Assembly: GCF_036850765.1 (NCBI RefSeq)
Contig: NC_089496.1
Span: 53,513,613-53,577,612, forward strand
Reading direction: 5' to 3'
Origin: Saccopteryx bilineata
Taxonomy: Eukaryota > Chordata > Mammalia > Chiroptera > Emballonuridae
Length of the DNA: 64,000 nt
The notes below the pieces were generated by a model. The model did not search any database, was not told the origin of the DNA, and saw only the letters and a list, made by a program, of their open reading frames with translations. The position numbers and the translations under genes were made by a program. Positions 36,201 to 50,288 of this stretch are shown here, in pieces; within the stretch, counting starts at the first letter, position 1; each line of letters opens with the position of its first letter.

Positions 36201-39200
36201 CCATTGCTCTGTTGCTCAGCAACTGAGCTATTTTAGTGCCTGAGGCTAAGCCATGGAGCGACCCTAAGAGCCCTGGGCCAATTTTCTCCAGCTGAGCCAT
36301 GGCTGCAGGAGGGAAAAAGAGAGAGAGAGAGAGAGAGAAGGACCTGACCTGTGGTGGCGTAATGGGTAAAGCATCGACCTGGAATGCTGAGGTCGTCAGT
36401 TCAAAACCCCAGGCTTGCCTAGTCAAGGCACATATGGGTATTGATGTCCTCTGCTCCTCCCCCTTTCTCTCTGTCTCTAAAATGAATAAATAAAATCTAA
36501 AAAAAGAGGGACAAGGGAGAGGGGGAGGAGTGGAGAAGCAGATGGTCCCTTCTCCTGTGTGCCCAGACTAGAAATCAAACCCAGGACTTCCACACGCCAG
36601 GCGATGCTCTATCACTGAGCCCACTGGCCAAGGCCAAGATCAGACTTTTCTATGTCCATAAACCTCTTTGCTCAGGGAAATTATTTTAGGTAGACATTTA
36701 TTAAACAATACCTTCACTACTGTTACTTATCCAAGAACACACACACACTTTTATCCTCAAAGTATCACCCGTTGGGAAATGGGAGCAAGCATGTATCACA
36801 GTGACTGCTCTATTTATTGTAACAAAGACCTCAGTGCCAGCTGCAGCCCCACCTCCTGGTAGCGGGACACCCCGCCGTTGACGGCGGCGTCGATCACCCC
36901 GTTCAGGCACATGGTCAGCGGGTTGCTATTCTGCATCTGTCTGGTCTGACACTGGCTGATCAGAGTCTTCAGCTGCTGGTTCTTGTTCTCCAACACCTCG
37001 ATGGCGTTTTCCAGGGGACTCATTTCCACCTGAGGAGCAGAGGAGCACAGACACCCCCCAGATGTGGCGCCCCTCGGGCAGACAAGGGAGATGACGCAGG
37101 TTCTGACCTATCCCTGCCGCCCCCGCCACCTCCCCTCCCGACCTCGACCGGGGGGCTGTCCGGCAGGACGGACAAGGACGTGGAGGATGGATCAGCGGTT
37201 CGTTAGTAAGGTCCAGAAAGGCACGGGGGTTACAGCCATCGGCTGAAATGCAGTTTGGCTCATCGGTCATCATTAATTATCTATTAGCACGGCCACAATC
37301 CCCGGGACCCTCTAAAGAAAAACAAAAAGTCATCTCATGACTTTTACAACTTGTTTTTCTTTTCCTCTGCAGGGAGAAACCTTCAAGGGCACCTGACTGT
37401 CACTTTCCTAGACGCCTGCTTAGCGCAGAGCACCAGGGGAGACACAAAGACGCAGTTAAAGAGCCTCTGGTGTTAAGGAGCTTCCAGCTTTGATGGGATG
37501 ATGGGACGTGTCCCCATATGGACCACATGTGCACATGCAGCATCGGCATAAGGTGGCCCAGGATGGTCCACGGTTGGGAGTTACAGATAATAGGATAATC
37601 AGATATGCCACGGGACCTGGTTGTTGAAGGACAGCCAAGCAGAATGACAACGACTTCCCAGTTCTCGGTTCTGTGGGTGAACCCTAATCGTGAGAGTGAT
37701 GACCGCGCTCTTCAGATGGAGAGCCCTGTGACGTCCCTGTCACTGACACTCCCTTTGACGAGAAGGTCGGCCAAGCCCCTGGCTGGGAAGTAATTCAGGC
37801 TTACCAGGAGCACATTTATACACTGGCTCTTTCTGTTACATAAACAGACGAAGAGTTTTTAAAGGTCGCCTGGGATCACTTTAAACCATCACGGAAAAGT
37901 ACTCCAATAATTTGACTCTGTCAAAATTAAGACTCGATGTTCATCAAAACACACTATATAACATGATGGAAGGCTATGTCAGAAAGTGGAAGATAATTTG
38001 TAACATGGAAAGCTAGGAAAAAAAAGCCTAAATCCAGAATATTTAAGAACTCTTACAAACCAATAAGAACAAGGCAAACACCCCGATAAAAATCGGCAAA
38101 AGAGGCCCTGGCCGGTTGGCTCAGCGGTAGAGCGTTGGCCTAGCGTGCAGAGGACCCGGGTTCGATTCCCGGCCAGGGCACACAGGAGAAGCGCCCATTT
38201 GCTTCTCCACCCCTCCGCCGCGCCTTCCTCTCTGTCTCTCTCTTCCCCTCCCACAGCCAAGGCTCCACTGGAGCAAAGATAGCCTGGGCGCTGGGGATGG
38301 CTCTGTGGCCTCTGCCTCAGGTGCTAGAGTGGCTCTGGTCGCAACATGGCGACGCCCAGGATGGGCAGAGCATTGCCTCCTGGTGGGCAGAGCGTCACCC
38401 CATGGTGGGCGTGCCAGGTGGATCCCGGTCGGGCGCATGCGGGAGTCTGTCTGACTGTCTCTCCCTGTTTCCAGCTTCAGAAAAATGAAGAAAAAAAAAA
38501 TCGGCAAAAGACTGAAATAAGCACGTAATGCAGGGAAAACCCCAAGGGCCAGTCAGCCTAGGAGGACGTGCCGAATTCCACTTGTGACCAAAGAAATACA
38601 AAACGGTACCACAGTGACAGACTGGTGACCACTCTCTAACACGGCAAGAATAGATGTGACGCTAGTCAACGAACAGGAGGAGGTGACCCAAAGAATTTCC
38701 CCGTTCCTGCGCTCGGAAGTTCAAATCGGTGCCATCCCTGTGGAGAACAGTCTGGCATCGTACGCGAAAGCTGAGGACACATTTATTAGCTTTTACGATC
38801 CTGCCATTCTACTCCTGTGCATATATGTCTGTAAGGAAAAGCGGAGGAGACACGTGTGCGTGTCTGTGAGGAAACACGTACAGAGATGATACGTGTGCGT
38901 GTCTGTGAGGAAACACATACAGAGATGTTCACAACTGTCTCCACAATCCCTGTGTCCATCTGGTAATAAAATGCACAAACAGACGGTCATACCACGGAAT
39001 AGCATGCAGCAATGAAAACTAACTCCAGTCACATGTAATAACACGGGCTGACATGACAGAGAACACTGAGTCACAGAAGTGAGAGACAGTAGAATGTATG
39101 CAGAGTGACAGGCAGAAGTAAACTGACTTCTGTTGCGAGGTGTAGAGAGACTGCACCACACAAGGGAGTGGACACCACAGAGGGAGGGAATGGTGACCCT

Positions 39201-42200
39201 CCAGTTCAGGGAAGGAGCGAGGTGTAGAGAGAATGCACCACAGAAGGGAGTGGACACCACAGAGGGAGGGAATGGTGACCCTCCCCCAGTTCAGGGAAGG
39301 GGCGAGGTGTCGAGAGAATGCACCACACAAGGCAGTGGACACCACAGAGGGAGGGAATGGCGACCCCCCAGTTCAGGGAAGGAGCGAGGTGTAGAGAGAA
39401 TGCACCACAGAAGGGAGTGGACACCACAGAGGGAGGGAATGGTGACCCCCCGGTTCAGGGAAGGGGCGAGGTGTCGAGAGAATGCACCACACAAGGCAGT
39501 GGACACCACAGAGGGAGGGAATGGTGACCCCCCGGTTCAGGGAAGGGGCGAGGTGTAGAGAGAATGCACCACAGAAGGGAGTGGACACCACAGAGGGAGG
39601 GAATGGTGACCCCCCGGTTCAGGGAAGGGGCGAGGTGTAGAGAGAATGCACCACACAAGGCAGTGGACACCACAGAGGGAGGGAATGGTGACCCTCCCCC
39701 AGTTCAGGGAAGGAGCGAGGTGTAGAGAGAATGCACCACACAAGGCAGTGGACACCACAGAGGGAGGGAATGGTGACCCCCCAGTTCAGGGAAGGAGCGA
39801 GGTGTAGAGAGAATGCACCACACAAGGGAGTGGACACCACAAAGGGAGGGAATGGTGACCCTCCCCCAGTTCAGGGAAGGAGTTATAATTGGGAAAGGGA
39901 CATGGGGGGGCCTCCCGCAGCCCGTGGCAGAGTTTCGTTTCTTCACCTGAATAATGGGTATTTGGCTTTCCAACTATCTACGACATCGCTGTCAGAAATC
40001 TAATCGAAAACAAACTCACGGGGTGATCCGACCACAAGTTCTGGACTGGGCAGGGAGCGGTGGGTAGTCACACCCGGGCGTGTGACTCCGTGACCACACG
40101 ACTTCTCTCTGCCTATAGCAAGCCCGTCCACTGCTCTCCTGCACCGAGATCAACACGGCACGGACTCGCCTCGTGGTCAGGCCTCTAGGAGGCTGAGCAC
40201 CCGCGGGAGAGGTTCTGTCAGAGAGACCGGGGGCGAGCGTGAGGAGGCTCCCACGGGGCCAAGCGCAACGGCTTGAAGATGAACAAGAGCAGTAACTGCG
40301 ATGCCCGAGACAAAACAATCGTGGTGGGTTCCCAGGGGTGCTGCCGACAGACGCAGCCCCACAGACGCCCTCTGCTTAATCCCTGTTTGAAAACTGGTAG
40401 ATGAAGGGGGAGCAGAGGCGCATTAACCATCCTTTCCTGCACCCCAGGGCATCAAAGGGGGGGTGTTTCTCTTTACAGAGGCGGTCCAGTGAATACTCAA
40501 AGGAGTGATGAGATAACACCCTTCCGTCACCCCTAATGGACCAGCGGACTGGCTGCTGCTCACGTCACACACACACACACACACACGCACACACACGCAC
40601 ATGCACACAGATAAGCAGAGGCAAATAACAGCCTATGAAGTCGTCTTGCAAAAAAAAAAAAAAACGGACCCCAAATGGCGTCTCATCAAGTCTTCACCAG
40701 TAACTGCCAATTCGCAAGAAATGCGAGGGAGTCTGACCAGGCAGTGGTGCAGTGGATAGAGCGTTGGACTGGGATGTGCAGGACCCAGGTTCGAGACCCC
40801 GAGGTCACCAGCTTAGGCACGAGCTCATCTGGTTTGAGCAAGGCTCACCAGCTTGGACCCAGGGTCGCTGGCTTGAGCAAGGGGTCACTCACTCTGCTGT
40901 AGCCCCACGGTCAAGGCACATATGAGAAAGCAATCAATAAACAACTAATGTGTTGCAACGAAAAACTAACAACTGATGCTTCTCATCTCTCTCTGTTCCT
41001 GTCTGTCCCTATCTATTCCTCTCTCTGTCCCTGTAAAAAAATAAAAAAATAAATAAATAAAAATGTTTAAAAAAATGCGAGGGACAAAGGAAAGTGGTCG
41101 GCTCCCCACGGGCCCCCAGTGTACCCCCTGCTGATGCCAGGACGCACTCTGGGACAAGCAATCCAGTTTCTCAACCACCACCACCACAAACATCGCAAGG
41201 ACAAAATAAAGTGATGGGGGCCGGGGAGGAGGGCGGCTCTGGCTCGAGAGAGACTTGGGAGACACGTCAACCAATCTCAGGAGAAGGCTCTTATCTGGAT
41301 CTGGACTGAACTACGAATGACCAAAACCCAACGAGCAACAACCCACAGTGTACACAGACTCTGGGTGACGTGTGAAGGGACGGGCGACTGGGGAGTTATC
41401 ACCAAGCAGTGACTGTTCCTGGTTCAGGTAGGGTCTATGAATAGGCCTACTGAAATATTTATCAACCACGTGATGCGGCGTCTGAGACGGACTTTCAAGT
41501 ACCCCGCGTGGAAGGGAAAGGGCAAAGGTGCAGAAGCAGCAAAACTGGCCATCTGGAGCGTTGTTGAAGGAAAAGGATGGGTAGGACAGGTCCGCCCCCC
41601 ACATTCTCTGCCTGTGTGCGGGCTGCTGTACAGAACAGGTTGCTCCGCAGAGAACACGGCAGGCGCCTGCAGAATCCGGGCACTAGGTGGCGCCAGCCGC
41701 GGGGCTGGTGAAGACCTGGAATTATTTCGAAACCACAGCCCTGTGGTTTTGTGCTGGACAGGATGGGAGGTGTGTGAGTAATTCTGTCCCTGTCTGTAGG
41801 TGGAGTTCAAGAAATCATGACGTATATTTACGGTTTTGAATCTTGGTTAGAATTTTAAAAAATAAGCTTACTTTTTAACCAGGAAAAAAAAAAATACAGA
41901 TTTTGTATTGAAAACAGTAAAAAAAACAAAACAAAACAAAGAGAATACAGTAGCTGAAAGGCACTGTTACTTTTGAAAGAACGGGGTAATACATTCGGAA
42001 GCTACGATGTAGACAGCGGCCGCCCGCGGTCTCATCTGAAAGCTCTGAGCCGGATGTTTCCGAGTTCAGAACTTCTCAGAGGTTGGAAAAGTTAAATAGG
42101 GCACAAGTGACGTATTACTGGTCCCTGAAGTGGGGCCTGGGGGAGCTCCCTTTAAAGAAGAGCACTGATAGTTCTGCAGTAAAACACCTGTCTATACGAA

Positions 42201-45200
42201 GTGAGACCAAGGGCCTCAGTTCAGGTCGGGGTTTCTCTCTCTGGAGCTCCGCTTCCGAAAGCATCTCTCAGGACCTTTTAGATCTGGGCAGTGTAAGGAG
42301 TGTCAACTCCGTGTGGCACGTGTGTACTGAGCACCTATACGTGTGCCCCTGGTCGTGACGACCTTCCATCCAGGACACCAGGAGCTTAAGCACAAGGTGG
42401 GCGCGTGCCAGGCGGCGGGAAGGGGAGACAGGCTGTGGGGAGAGGGCTGCGTTCGGGGAACAAAGCACCCCGGTTTGACTCGCTCTGTCGGACAGAACAC
42501 AAGACTGGGTGTTCCGATACAGTGAGCAGCTGCTGCAGGAAAGGTTGTCATTTGTAATGCTTCTTTTGTAATTAAAAAAATGTTTGATGTTAAGATTTTA
42601 TTATTGACTTTATAGAGGAGAGAAGGACAGAGAGCGAGAAGTATGAACTCAGAGCCGCTTCACAGTAGTTTGCTCATTGCTTGTCGTATGCGCCCTGACC
42701 GGGCAAGCCCAGGGTTTCGAACCGGCGACCTCGGTGTTCCAGGTCGGCACTCTACCCATTGCGCCGCCACAGGTCAGGCGTAACACTGCTCTCATCGTTG
42801 TCAGCATGCTCCTCTTTACCAGGGGTGTGTGTTTGTGTGTGCGCGTGTCTGTGTGTGTATGTGTGCGTGTGCGTGTGTGCATGTGACATGTGACATGTCC
42901 CGGTGAGGACCACGGTGAGGCTGTGCAGAACCGAATGCCCTGGGCCCTGGGCGGCAGGCTGGCCCAGGAACCAGTCGTGCACTGGGGTCAACCAGGGACT
43001 GTTCTGTGGGTCGGGCCCATGCCAATCGGAAGGAAGCCAAACAGTAAGCCTCAAGCTCCGGGTCTGGCAGCCAGCGACCCCGTGTAAGCCACCAGCTCGG
43101 GGTACCCTCGCCTCAGGCCCTGCGGGCACACAGAGCACCGGTTCCTTCAGGGAGCCGCACGCAGTCACCGCAAAGCGAACACTCCGTTAGCTCCTCAGCT
43201 GAAGTGACCGTGGGCAGCTGGGGCCGGTGTCGATGCTTAGGGGACGCCAGGTGAGACCCCCACTCTCAGGGGACAGTGGGGAAGGGGACGCCCGGGGCTG
43301 GACGGCCGACATGCTGCTGCTGTCAGCAGAGCGGCCTGGGAGCAGGGTGGGTCCCACTGGACGCGGCACCTGTCAGCGACGGCCCTCCCTGTCCCCACAG
43401 CCAGGGAGGGGGCGGGGGACATGCCGGGCACCCTGAGCGGCCGAGGTGCTGGATGCCAGGCTCTAGAATGACACCCGCTGACCTCCAGCTGGTGCTCCCC
43501 CAGGGCTGCCCGGGGGGCTGACACTCCAGAACCCGGCCGCCGTGACCTCAGACAGCGTGACCCACTGCGTGCAGACGCTGCCGGGCCTTCCCACGGGCCT
43601 CTCGTCGCCCGGACTGAGACCGCGGCTGGGCGAGGCGAACCCCACGGCCTTAGAGTCAGAAAACTTGGGCTCACATCTCCTTTCTCCATCTCTCGGACCC
43701 TCTGGCAAAAGCTTTTAAGCCCCGGGAAGGGAGGGATGAGCACACACCCCGGGTAGCTTGGGCATGGCTGGTAAACAAGGCAACGTAGCAACGCCGTTTG
43801 CACGGGCCTGGCACACAGTGATCACCGTCCAGCTGTGGAAGGTCGCACAGCCTGAGTCGTGACAGAGGCTGGACCCCAGTTCCTCTAAGGCCAGAGCCCA
43901 CGCCGCATGCGTGCCCAGGCCGCCGCATCCTTCCTGAGGGCGCCCTCTGCTGGCCGCACGGGGACACGGGGATGTCCTCCCTCACGCCCTGGTCACAGCG
44001 GCCACTATCCAAGCGCCTGCTGACTTACTCGGAGGGCTTCCCAGGGACTTCAAGTCAGAGGCAGAAGCCATGAACCCACGGGGAGGGTTCTACGGGGAGG
44101 GTCCTACGTGAGCCGCTGGGAGGAGGAAGGGAGAAGCAGGCTGGGTCCTTACCACTTCCCGCTTGTCCACCTCGAACCAGCGGGAGATGCCGGGCAGACT
44201 CTGCACCAGGGACAGCGACGTCCTCTCCACCCAGAGGCTCTGAGGACACAGAACAGGTTAGGGCCCCGCTGCCCTGAGGACACAGAACAGGTTAGGGCCC
44301 CGCGCTGCCCTGAGGACACAGAACAGGTTAGATCCCCGCTGCTCTGAGGACACAGAACAGGTTAGGTCCCCATGCTGCCCTGAGGACACAGAACAGGTTA
44401 GGTCCCCGCTGCTCTGAGGACACAGAACAGGTTAGATCCCCGCTGCTCTGAGGACACAGAACAGGTTAGATCCCCGCTGCTCTGAGGACACAGAACAGGT
44501 TAGGTCCCCGCTGCTCTGAGGACACAGAACAGGTTAGATCCCCGCTGCCCTGAGGACACAGAACAGGTTAGATCCCCGCTGCTCTGAGGACACAGAACAG
44601 GTTAGATCCCCGCTGCCCTGAGGACACAGAACAGGTTAGATCCCCGCTGCTCTGAGGACACAGAACAGGTTAGGTCCCCATGCTGCCCTGAGGACACAGA
44701 ACAGGTTAGGGCCCCGCTGCCCTGCGGACACAGAACAGGTTAGGTCCCCGCTGCCCTGAGGACACAGAACAGGTTAGATCCCGCACTGCCCTGAGGACAC
44801 AGAACAGGTTAGATCCCCATGCTGCCCTGAGGACACAGAACAGGTTAGATCCCCATGCTGCCCTGAGGACACAGAACAGGTTAGGCCCCGCGCTGCCCTG
44901 AGGACACAGAACAGGTTAGGGCCCCGCTGCCCTGAGGACACAGAACAGGTTAGGTCCCCGCTGCCCTGAGGACACAGAACAGGTTAGATCCCCGCTGCCC
45001 TGAGGACACAGAACAGGTTAGGTCCCCGCTGCCCTGAGGACACAGAACAGGTTAGATCCCGCGCTGCCCTGAGGACACAGAACAGGTTAGATCCCCATGC
45101 TGCCCTGAGGACACAGAACAGGTTAGATCCCGCGCTGCCCTGAGGACACAGAACAGGTTAGATCCCCATGCTGCCCTGAGGACACAGAACAGGTTAGGTC

Positions 45201-47622
45201 CCCATGCTGCCCTGAGGACACAGAACAGGTTAGGCCCCCGCTGCCCTGCGGACACAGAACAGGTTAGGTCCCCATGCTGCCCTGAGGACACAGAACAGGT
45301 TAGGTCCCCATGCTGCCCTGCGGACACAGAACAGGTTAGGTCCCCATGCTGCCCTGAGGACACAGAACAGGTTAGGTCCCGCGCTGCCCTGAGGACACAG
45401 AACAGGTTAGGCCCCCGCTGCCCTGCGGACACAGAACAGGTTAGGTCCCCATGCTGCCCTGAGGACACAGAACAGGTTAGATCCCCATGCTGCCCTGCGG
45501 GACACAGAACAGGTTAGGTCCCCGTGCTGCCCTGCGGGACACAGAACAGGTTAGGCCCCCGCGCTGCCCTGAGGACACAGAACAGGTTAGATCCCCGCGC
45601 TGCCCTGAGGACACAGAACAGGTTAGATCCCCGCTTCCCTGAGGACACAGAACAGGTTAGATCCCCGTGCTGCCCTGCGGGACACAGAACAGGTTAGATC
45701 CCCGCGCTGCCCTGCGGGACACAGAACAGGTTAGGTCCCGCGCTGCCCTGAGGACACAGAACAGGTTAGGTCCTGCGCTGCCCTGAGGACACAGAACAGG
45801 TTAGGTCCCGCGCTGCCCTGAGGACACAGAACAGGTTAGGTCCTGCGCTGCCCTGAGGACACAGAACAGGTTAGATCCCCGCGCTGCCCTGAGGACACAG
45901 AACAGGTTAGATCCCCGCTTCCCTGAGGACACAGAACAGGTTAGATCCCCGTGCTGCCCTGCGGGACACAGAACAGGTTAGATCCCCGTGCTGCCCTGCG
46001 GGACACAGAACAGGTTAGGTCCTGCGCTGCCCTGAGGACACAGAACAGGTTAGGTCCTGCGCTGCCCTGAGGACACAGAACAGGTTAGGTCCTGCGCTGC
46101 CCTGAGGACACAGAACAGGTTAGGTCCCGCGCTGCCCTGAGGACACAGAACAGGTTAGGCCCCCGTGCTGCCCTGCGGACACAGAACAGGTTAGGTCCCG
46201 CGCTGCCCTGAGGACACAGAACAGGTTAGGCCCCCACGCTGCCCTGAGGACACAGAACAGGTTAGGCCCCCGTGCTGCCCTGCGGGACACAGAACAGGTT
46301 AGATCCCGCGCTGCCCTGCGGGACACAGAACAGGTTAGGCCCCCGCACTGCCCTGCGGACACAGAACAGGTTAAGTCCCGCGCTGCCCTACTGTCCGGTG
46401 GCCGAGCTACACTAACGTTCACCGCTCACTTTGATCAGCTCAAGGAGCGGCCCCCTCCGACCTGCGTGATACCCTGGTTTTGTGCTCTCTGCTTAGGGGA
46501 GAAAACAGACATCTGTCTGGTCTCTGCTGACAAGGCTGTGAAGGAGCAGACGGTCATTTACCTGCGGGTCACCCCTGTCCCTCTCCCCACTGCGGGGCTG
46601 TGGGAGCCCATCCCCCCTCCTGGCTGAGGGAGCCCTGGGCGGCAGGCAGAGTCCTGGGTGGCAGGCGGACGGGAACCCCTGAGAACAGGAGACTGAGCGC
46701 GGGCCCAGGGTCTGTGGTGTACTGTCCATCTGGCCCCCCAGGGACCCTGACCCCACGGAGTTCTGACAGGGAAGAGCAGCAGGGGGAGGCAGAGAACATC
46801 CCCGCTGTGCCAGGGGTCTACCCTCTGCTCCCCACCATACGATAGTCTTTCCTCGTTGCCTGTGGCTGTCTGCGAGGTGTCCTGAGCGTCCCACAGTGGG
46901 CGCACCATGAACGAGTGAGATGACCGGGCCCAGCCAGGGGACCTCAGAGACTGAGGACCGCGGGCATCGGAATTGCCACCAGGAAGCTGGCGTCAGGATC
47001 CGCTCTCAGACCTACCGAGTCCAGATCCCGGGGCTGAGGGGCCAGGCATCATCCTGGTTAGAAACCACCCATGCCACCCTGCCCGGCAGAGTCTGCCAAC
47101 CCCCAGGCTGAAGGGCCCTGGTCTCTCTGGCTCTGTCCCCGGACACGACCCTGAGAATGCGGCCAGCCAGGGTCCGAGCCCCAGGGGCCCTCAGCGCGGA
47201 AGGAGAACTCACGGTACCTTGAACTCATTCTCTTTGTCTTTGGGGCCTTTGTGAAAGGGCCTGTCGTAGCGGAACTTCCAGATGTGATTCACTTTGTAGA
47301 AACTTTTGATGTTGTCCGGGACGCCCTCTCTCTGCAGGACCTCCTGGCTCTCGGGGATGGGCGTCACGGCGTAGATCTGCAGGTCTGGGAGTCACGAGTC
47401 AAGGAGGAGGCCCAGGAGAGGGGGTGGGGCAGAGAGTGCGGGGTGGGGGTGGCCTGGTGTCAGCCCCTCTGGGTTGGAAATCACTGAACACGTACGTCCC
47501 CAAGAAAGCACCCAAACTCAGTTCATAACAATCACTCCTCACATAACAGGCTTCAAACTAGTTTTAGGTAGGTGAAAAAAAAAGTATCCATTTGAAATGT
47601 CTATGACCCACAAATTTATCGT

Positions 47623-47653
<31 letters not shown>

Positions 47654-50247
47654 GAGGAGGTGAATGGGAATTGTTTGGATCCTAGGTACTCTAAATAGCA
47701 TTAATTCTATCTAACCTTTGTTACGTTGTCTTCAGTCATTGAAGGAAGACGCACTTGTCTTTAGTTCATGCATGGCCCCTTGCCACATTTATTTGTTTAA
47801 TAATGTGCCAAGGTCCGTGCAGCCACGATGAAAGACTAGGACGCAAGCCGGCACTGACTGAGACTCGCGCTGACCTACGCGGGGTCCCTGTCCACATCCC
47901 TCCCACACCTGCAGCGCCAGCTCTCCCCGGTCTTGTACGGATGAGCAGGAGTGTAGCCTTCACGGCTGTTTTTAACATTGTATCTTATTCTAATTGTGTC
48001 TTAACCCCCTCTTCTCATTCAAAGAAGGAAAGTGATTCTCTCTCTCTATGCAGTGACTGGCTTCTGTTGCAGTTTAGTTTCTACCTTGAAGAGGCACCCA
48101 GAGCTATCAGGGGAGTTTCTGGTCTTCTCTAAGATCCTCGGTTTCCGGGAGGGGCAGAGAGATGCGGGAACCCGGAGCTGGGTGAACACGCTGTGCCCCT
48201 AACGCCTACGTAACTACAGGCCACGGGAGGGTCAATCACACAACAGTTACACAGGCTGTCCAAGGTGCAGAGGCCAAGAGCCCCCCAAGGTACTGGGGTT
48301 CCTCTTTTTCTCTCCATCCTCAGTCCGAATAAAAGTGTCAAGGGAAGAGGGGGTGACTGACGCATCCCAGCAAACACCCGGCTGTCATTTCCTTGGACCA
48401 AAGCCGTTTCCACAGCGTATGTCAGAAGAGGGTTCTTCTAAGGGAAATCACTAACAAGAGCTCTGAAAGCAGGACGGAGAATGCAGGAAGGTTTTAATTA
48501 AAAGGGGGAAAAAAAATAAAGCAGACTTTTTAAGAGATTCCTTTTCAACTGGCATCCTGCTAATACGCAGAACAGTTCCGCTCTGGAGGAGGCGGAGGAA
48601 GATGACAGGAAGGAGGGAGGACAGGGACACGCCACCCACAGGGTCACCCTGGCGTGGACGCGCCCCACGGCGCCCAGTCTGGAGTGGATACACTGCGCCT
48701 CGGCCTGGAAGATGGTCTCGTCGGGCTGGTTGGCGTGCTGCATGGCGATGGCCTGGGGGAACTCGCCCAGCATCCTCTGCTGGAAGGCCTCCAGCCGCTC
48801 GTAGTCGTGCCCACGGCACACAAACTCCTTGTTCTGCGGGCGGGGCGGAGAGCGCACAGCGTGAACAGACAGCCGCGACACAGACGGACGCGGAGATGTG
48901 GAGGACAGACCGACGGCGGTCACGGGAGGAGGGGGGTGTGAACAACGTCAGGGGAGTAAATAAAACCAACCAGCAGACAGACACAGGTAAGAGCACGGCG
49001 GTGCCCAGAGGGAGAGGCCACTGGGGGGAGACAGATGGACAGGTGGGGGGCAGATGGTGATGGAGGGGGACTTGACTGGGGGGGGCACAACACAGAATCC
49101 AGATGATGTGCTGTGGAATTGTACGCCTGACACCTACATAATTCTATTAACCAGTGTCACCCCAATAATGCAATAAATTTTTTAAAAATCAGGGCTCTGT
49201 GCTACAGACAGACAGAAACCACCGGCAGCCACAGAGCCCGTGCCTCGCATCAATCGACTGTAACCAGCACCAGCACCAGCACCAGCACCACCACCACCAC
49301 GGCACCGGATCCGTCAGAAAACGGGCCCAGATACGAGAAGTGCAGGGCAAAGGTCGTGGGTTCACTCTCTGTTGCTCTGAATAAAACCCAGGACACCCCC
49401 CCCTTCCCAGTTCACCCCGCAGCAGACGCAGGGGCCCCGGATCTCTCAGGATTCCCAGGTGGGATCCCTCCGCGGACAGGCGGACCGAGCCAGCCCGCGT
49501 CCCGGCTCTCAGGAGCGTGGCACCGAGCTTCCCGGCCGTCCCAGCTCCGCCGGGCTGAGAGTCAGGACGTCAGGGGTTTGCCGAGTGCTGACAGCTTTCT
49601 GTCTGTGTGGTTTACAATCGCGACAAGCGTCCTGTGGGCCAGGCTGTGTCTCACGTCAGGTAAGGGACGGGAAAGGCCCTCCCCGAGGGCGACCAGAGAG
49701 CTGGAGGGACGCGCTGGTCTCCGGAAAGCACCTCACGATCGCGTCAGAGAAGAGCGGACTCTGACAGCTGAACGACGGTGACATCGGACTGGCCAAGCAC
49801 AGTCCCCACCAGTTACTCTGCACCTGTCTTATTCCACCCAGAAAAGGAAATACGTACTTATGGGGGAGGGGGCATGCCAGCAAAGTAAATCTCCCTCCTG
49901 TCCTTGACCTGTGATGTCATCCTCCCCAGAGAAGTCCTTCTTCAGACACAACACCACACACACAGAAAACACTGCCTACAAAGAACCCATCTTCCACCAG
50001 GGTAAGGAAAAAGAAATTCCGTAGACCATACAGTGACAGAAACGCGTTAATTTACCGGAGCTTTAAAAAATGATGTTAAAATTCATCAAACGATAAAAGG
50101 AGAATTTTAATGTTGATTATTTGTTTTGGAATCGAAGAACAGACAGAAGCTGATTCTCTAAGACAGGCTCTGGCCCCGGAGTCCAGGGGGTGCAGTGCCC
50201 TTCAGAGACCAGGAGAGGGTGACTCTTCTCTTTCACTTGTAAAGAAA

Positions 50248-50288
<41 letters not shown>

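Noticed and set aside
44240..46389. CRISPR-like array of short spaced repeats
   Set aside because: The organism is a mammal, spacers are not unique, and units are direct tandem minisatellite copies of a splice acceptor.
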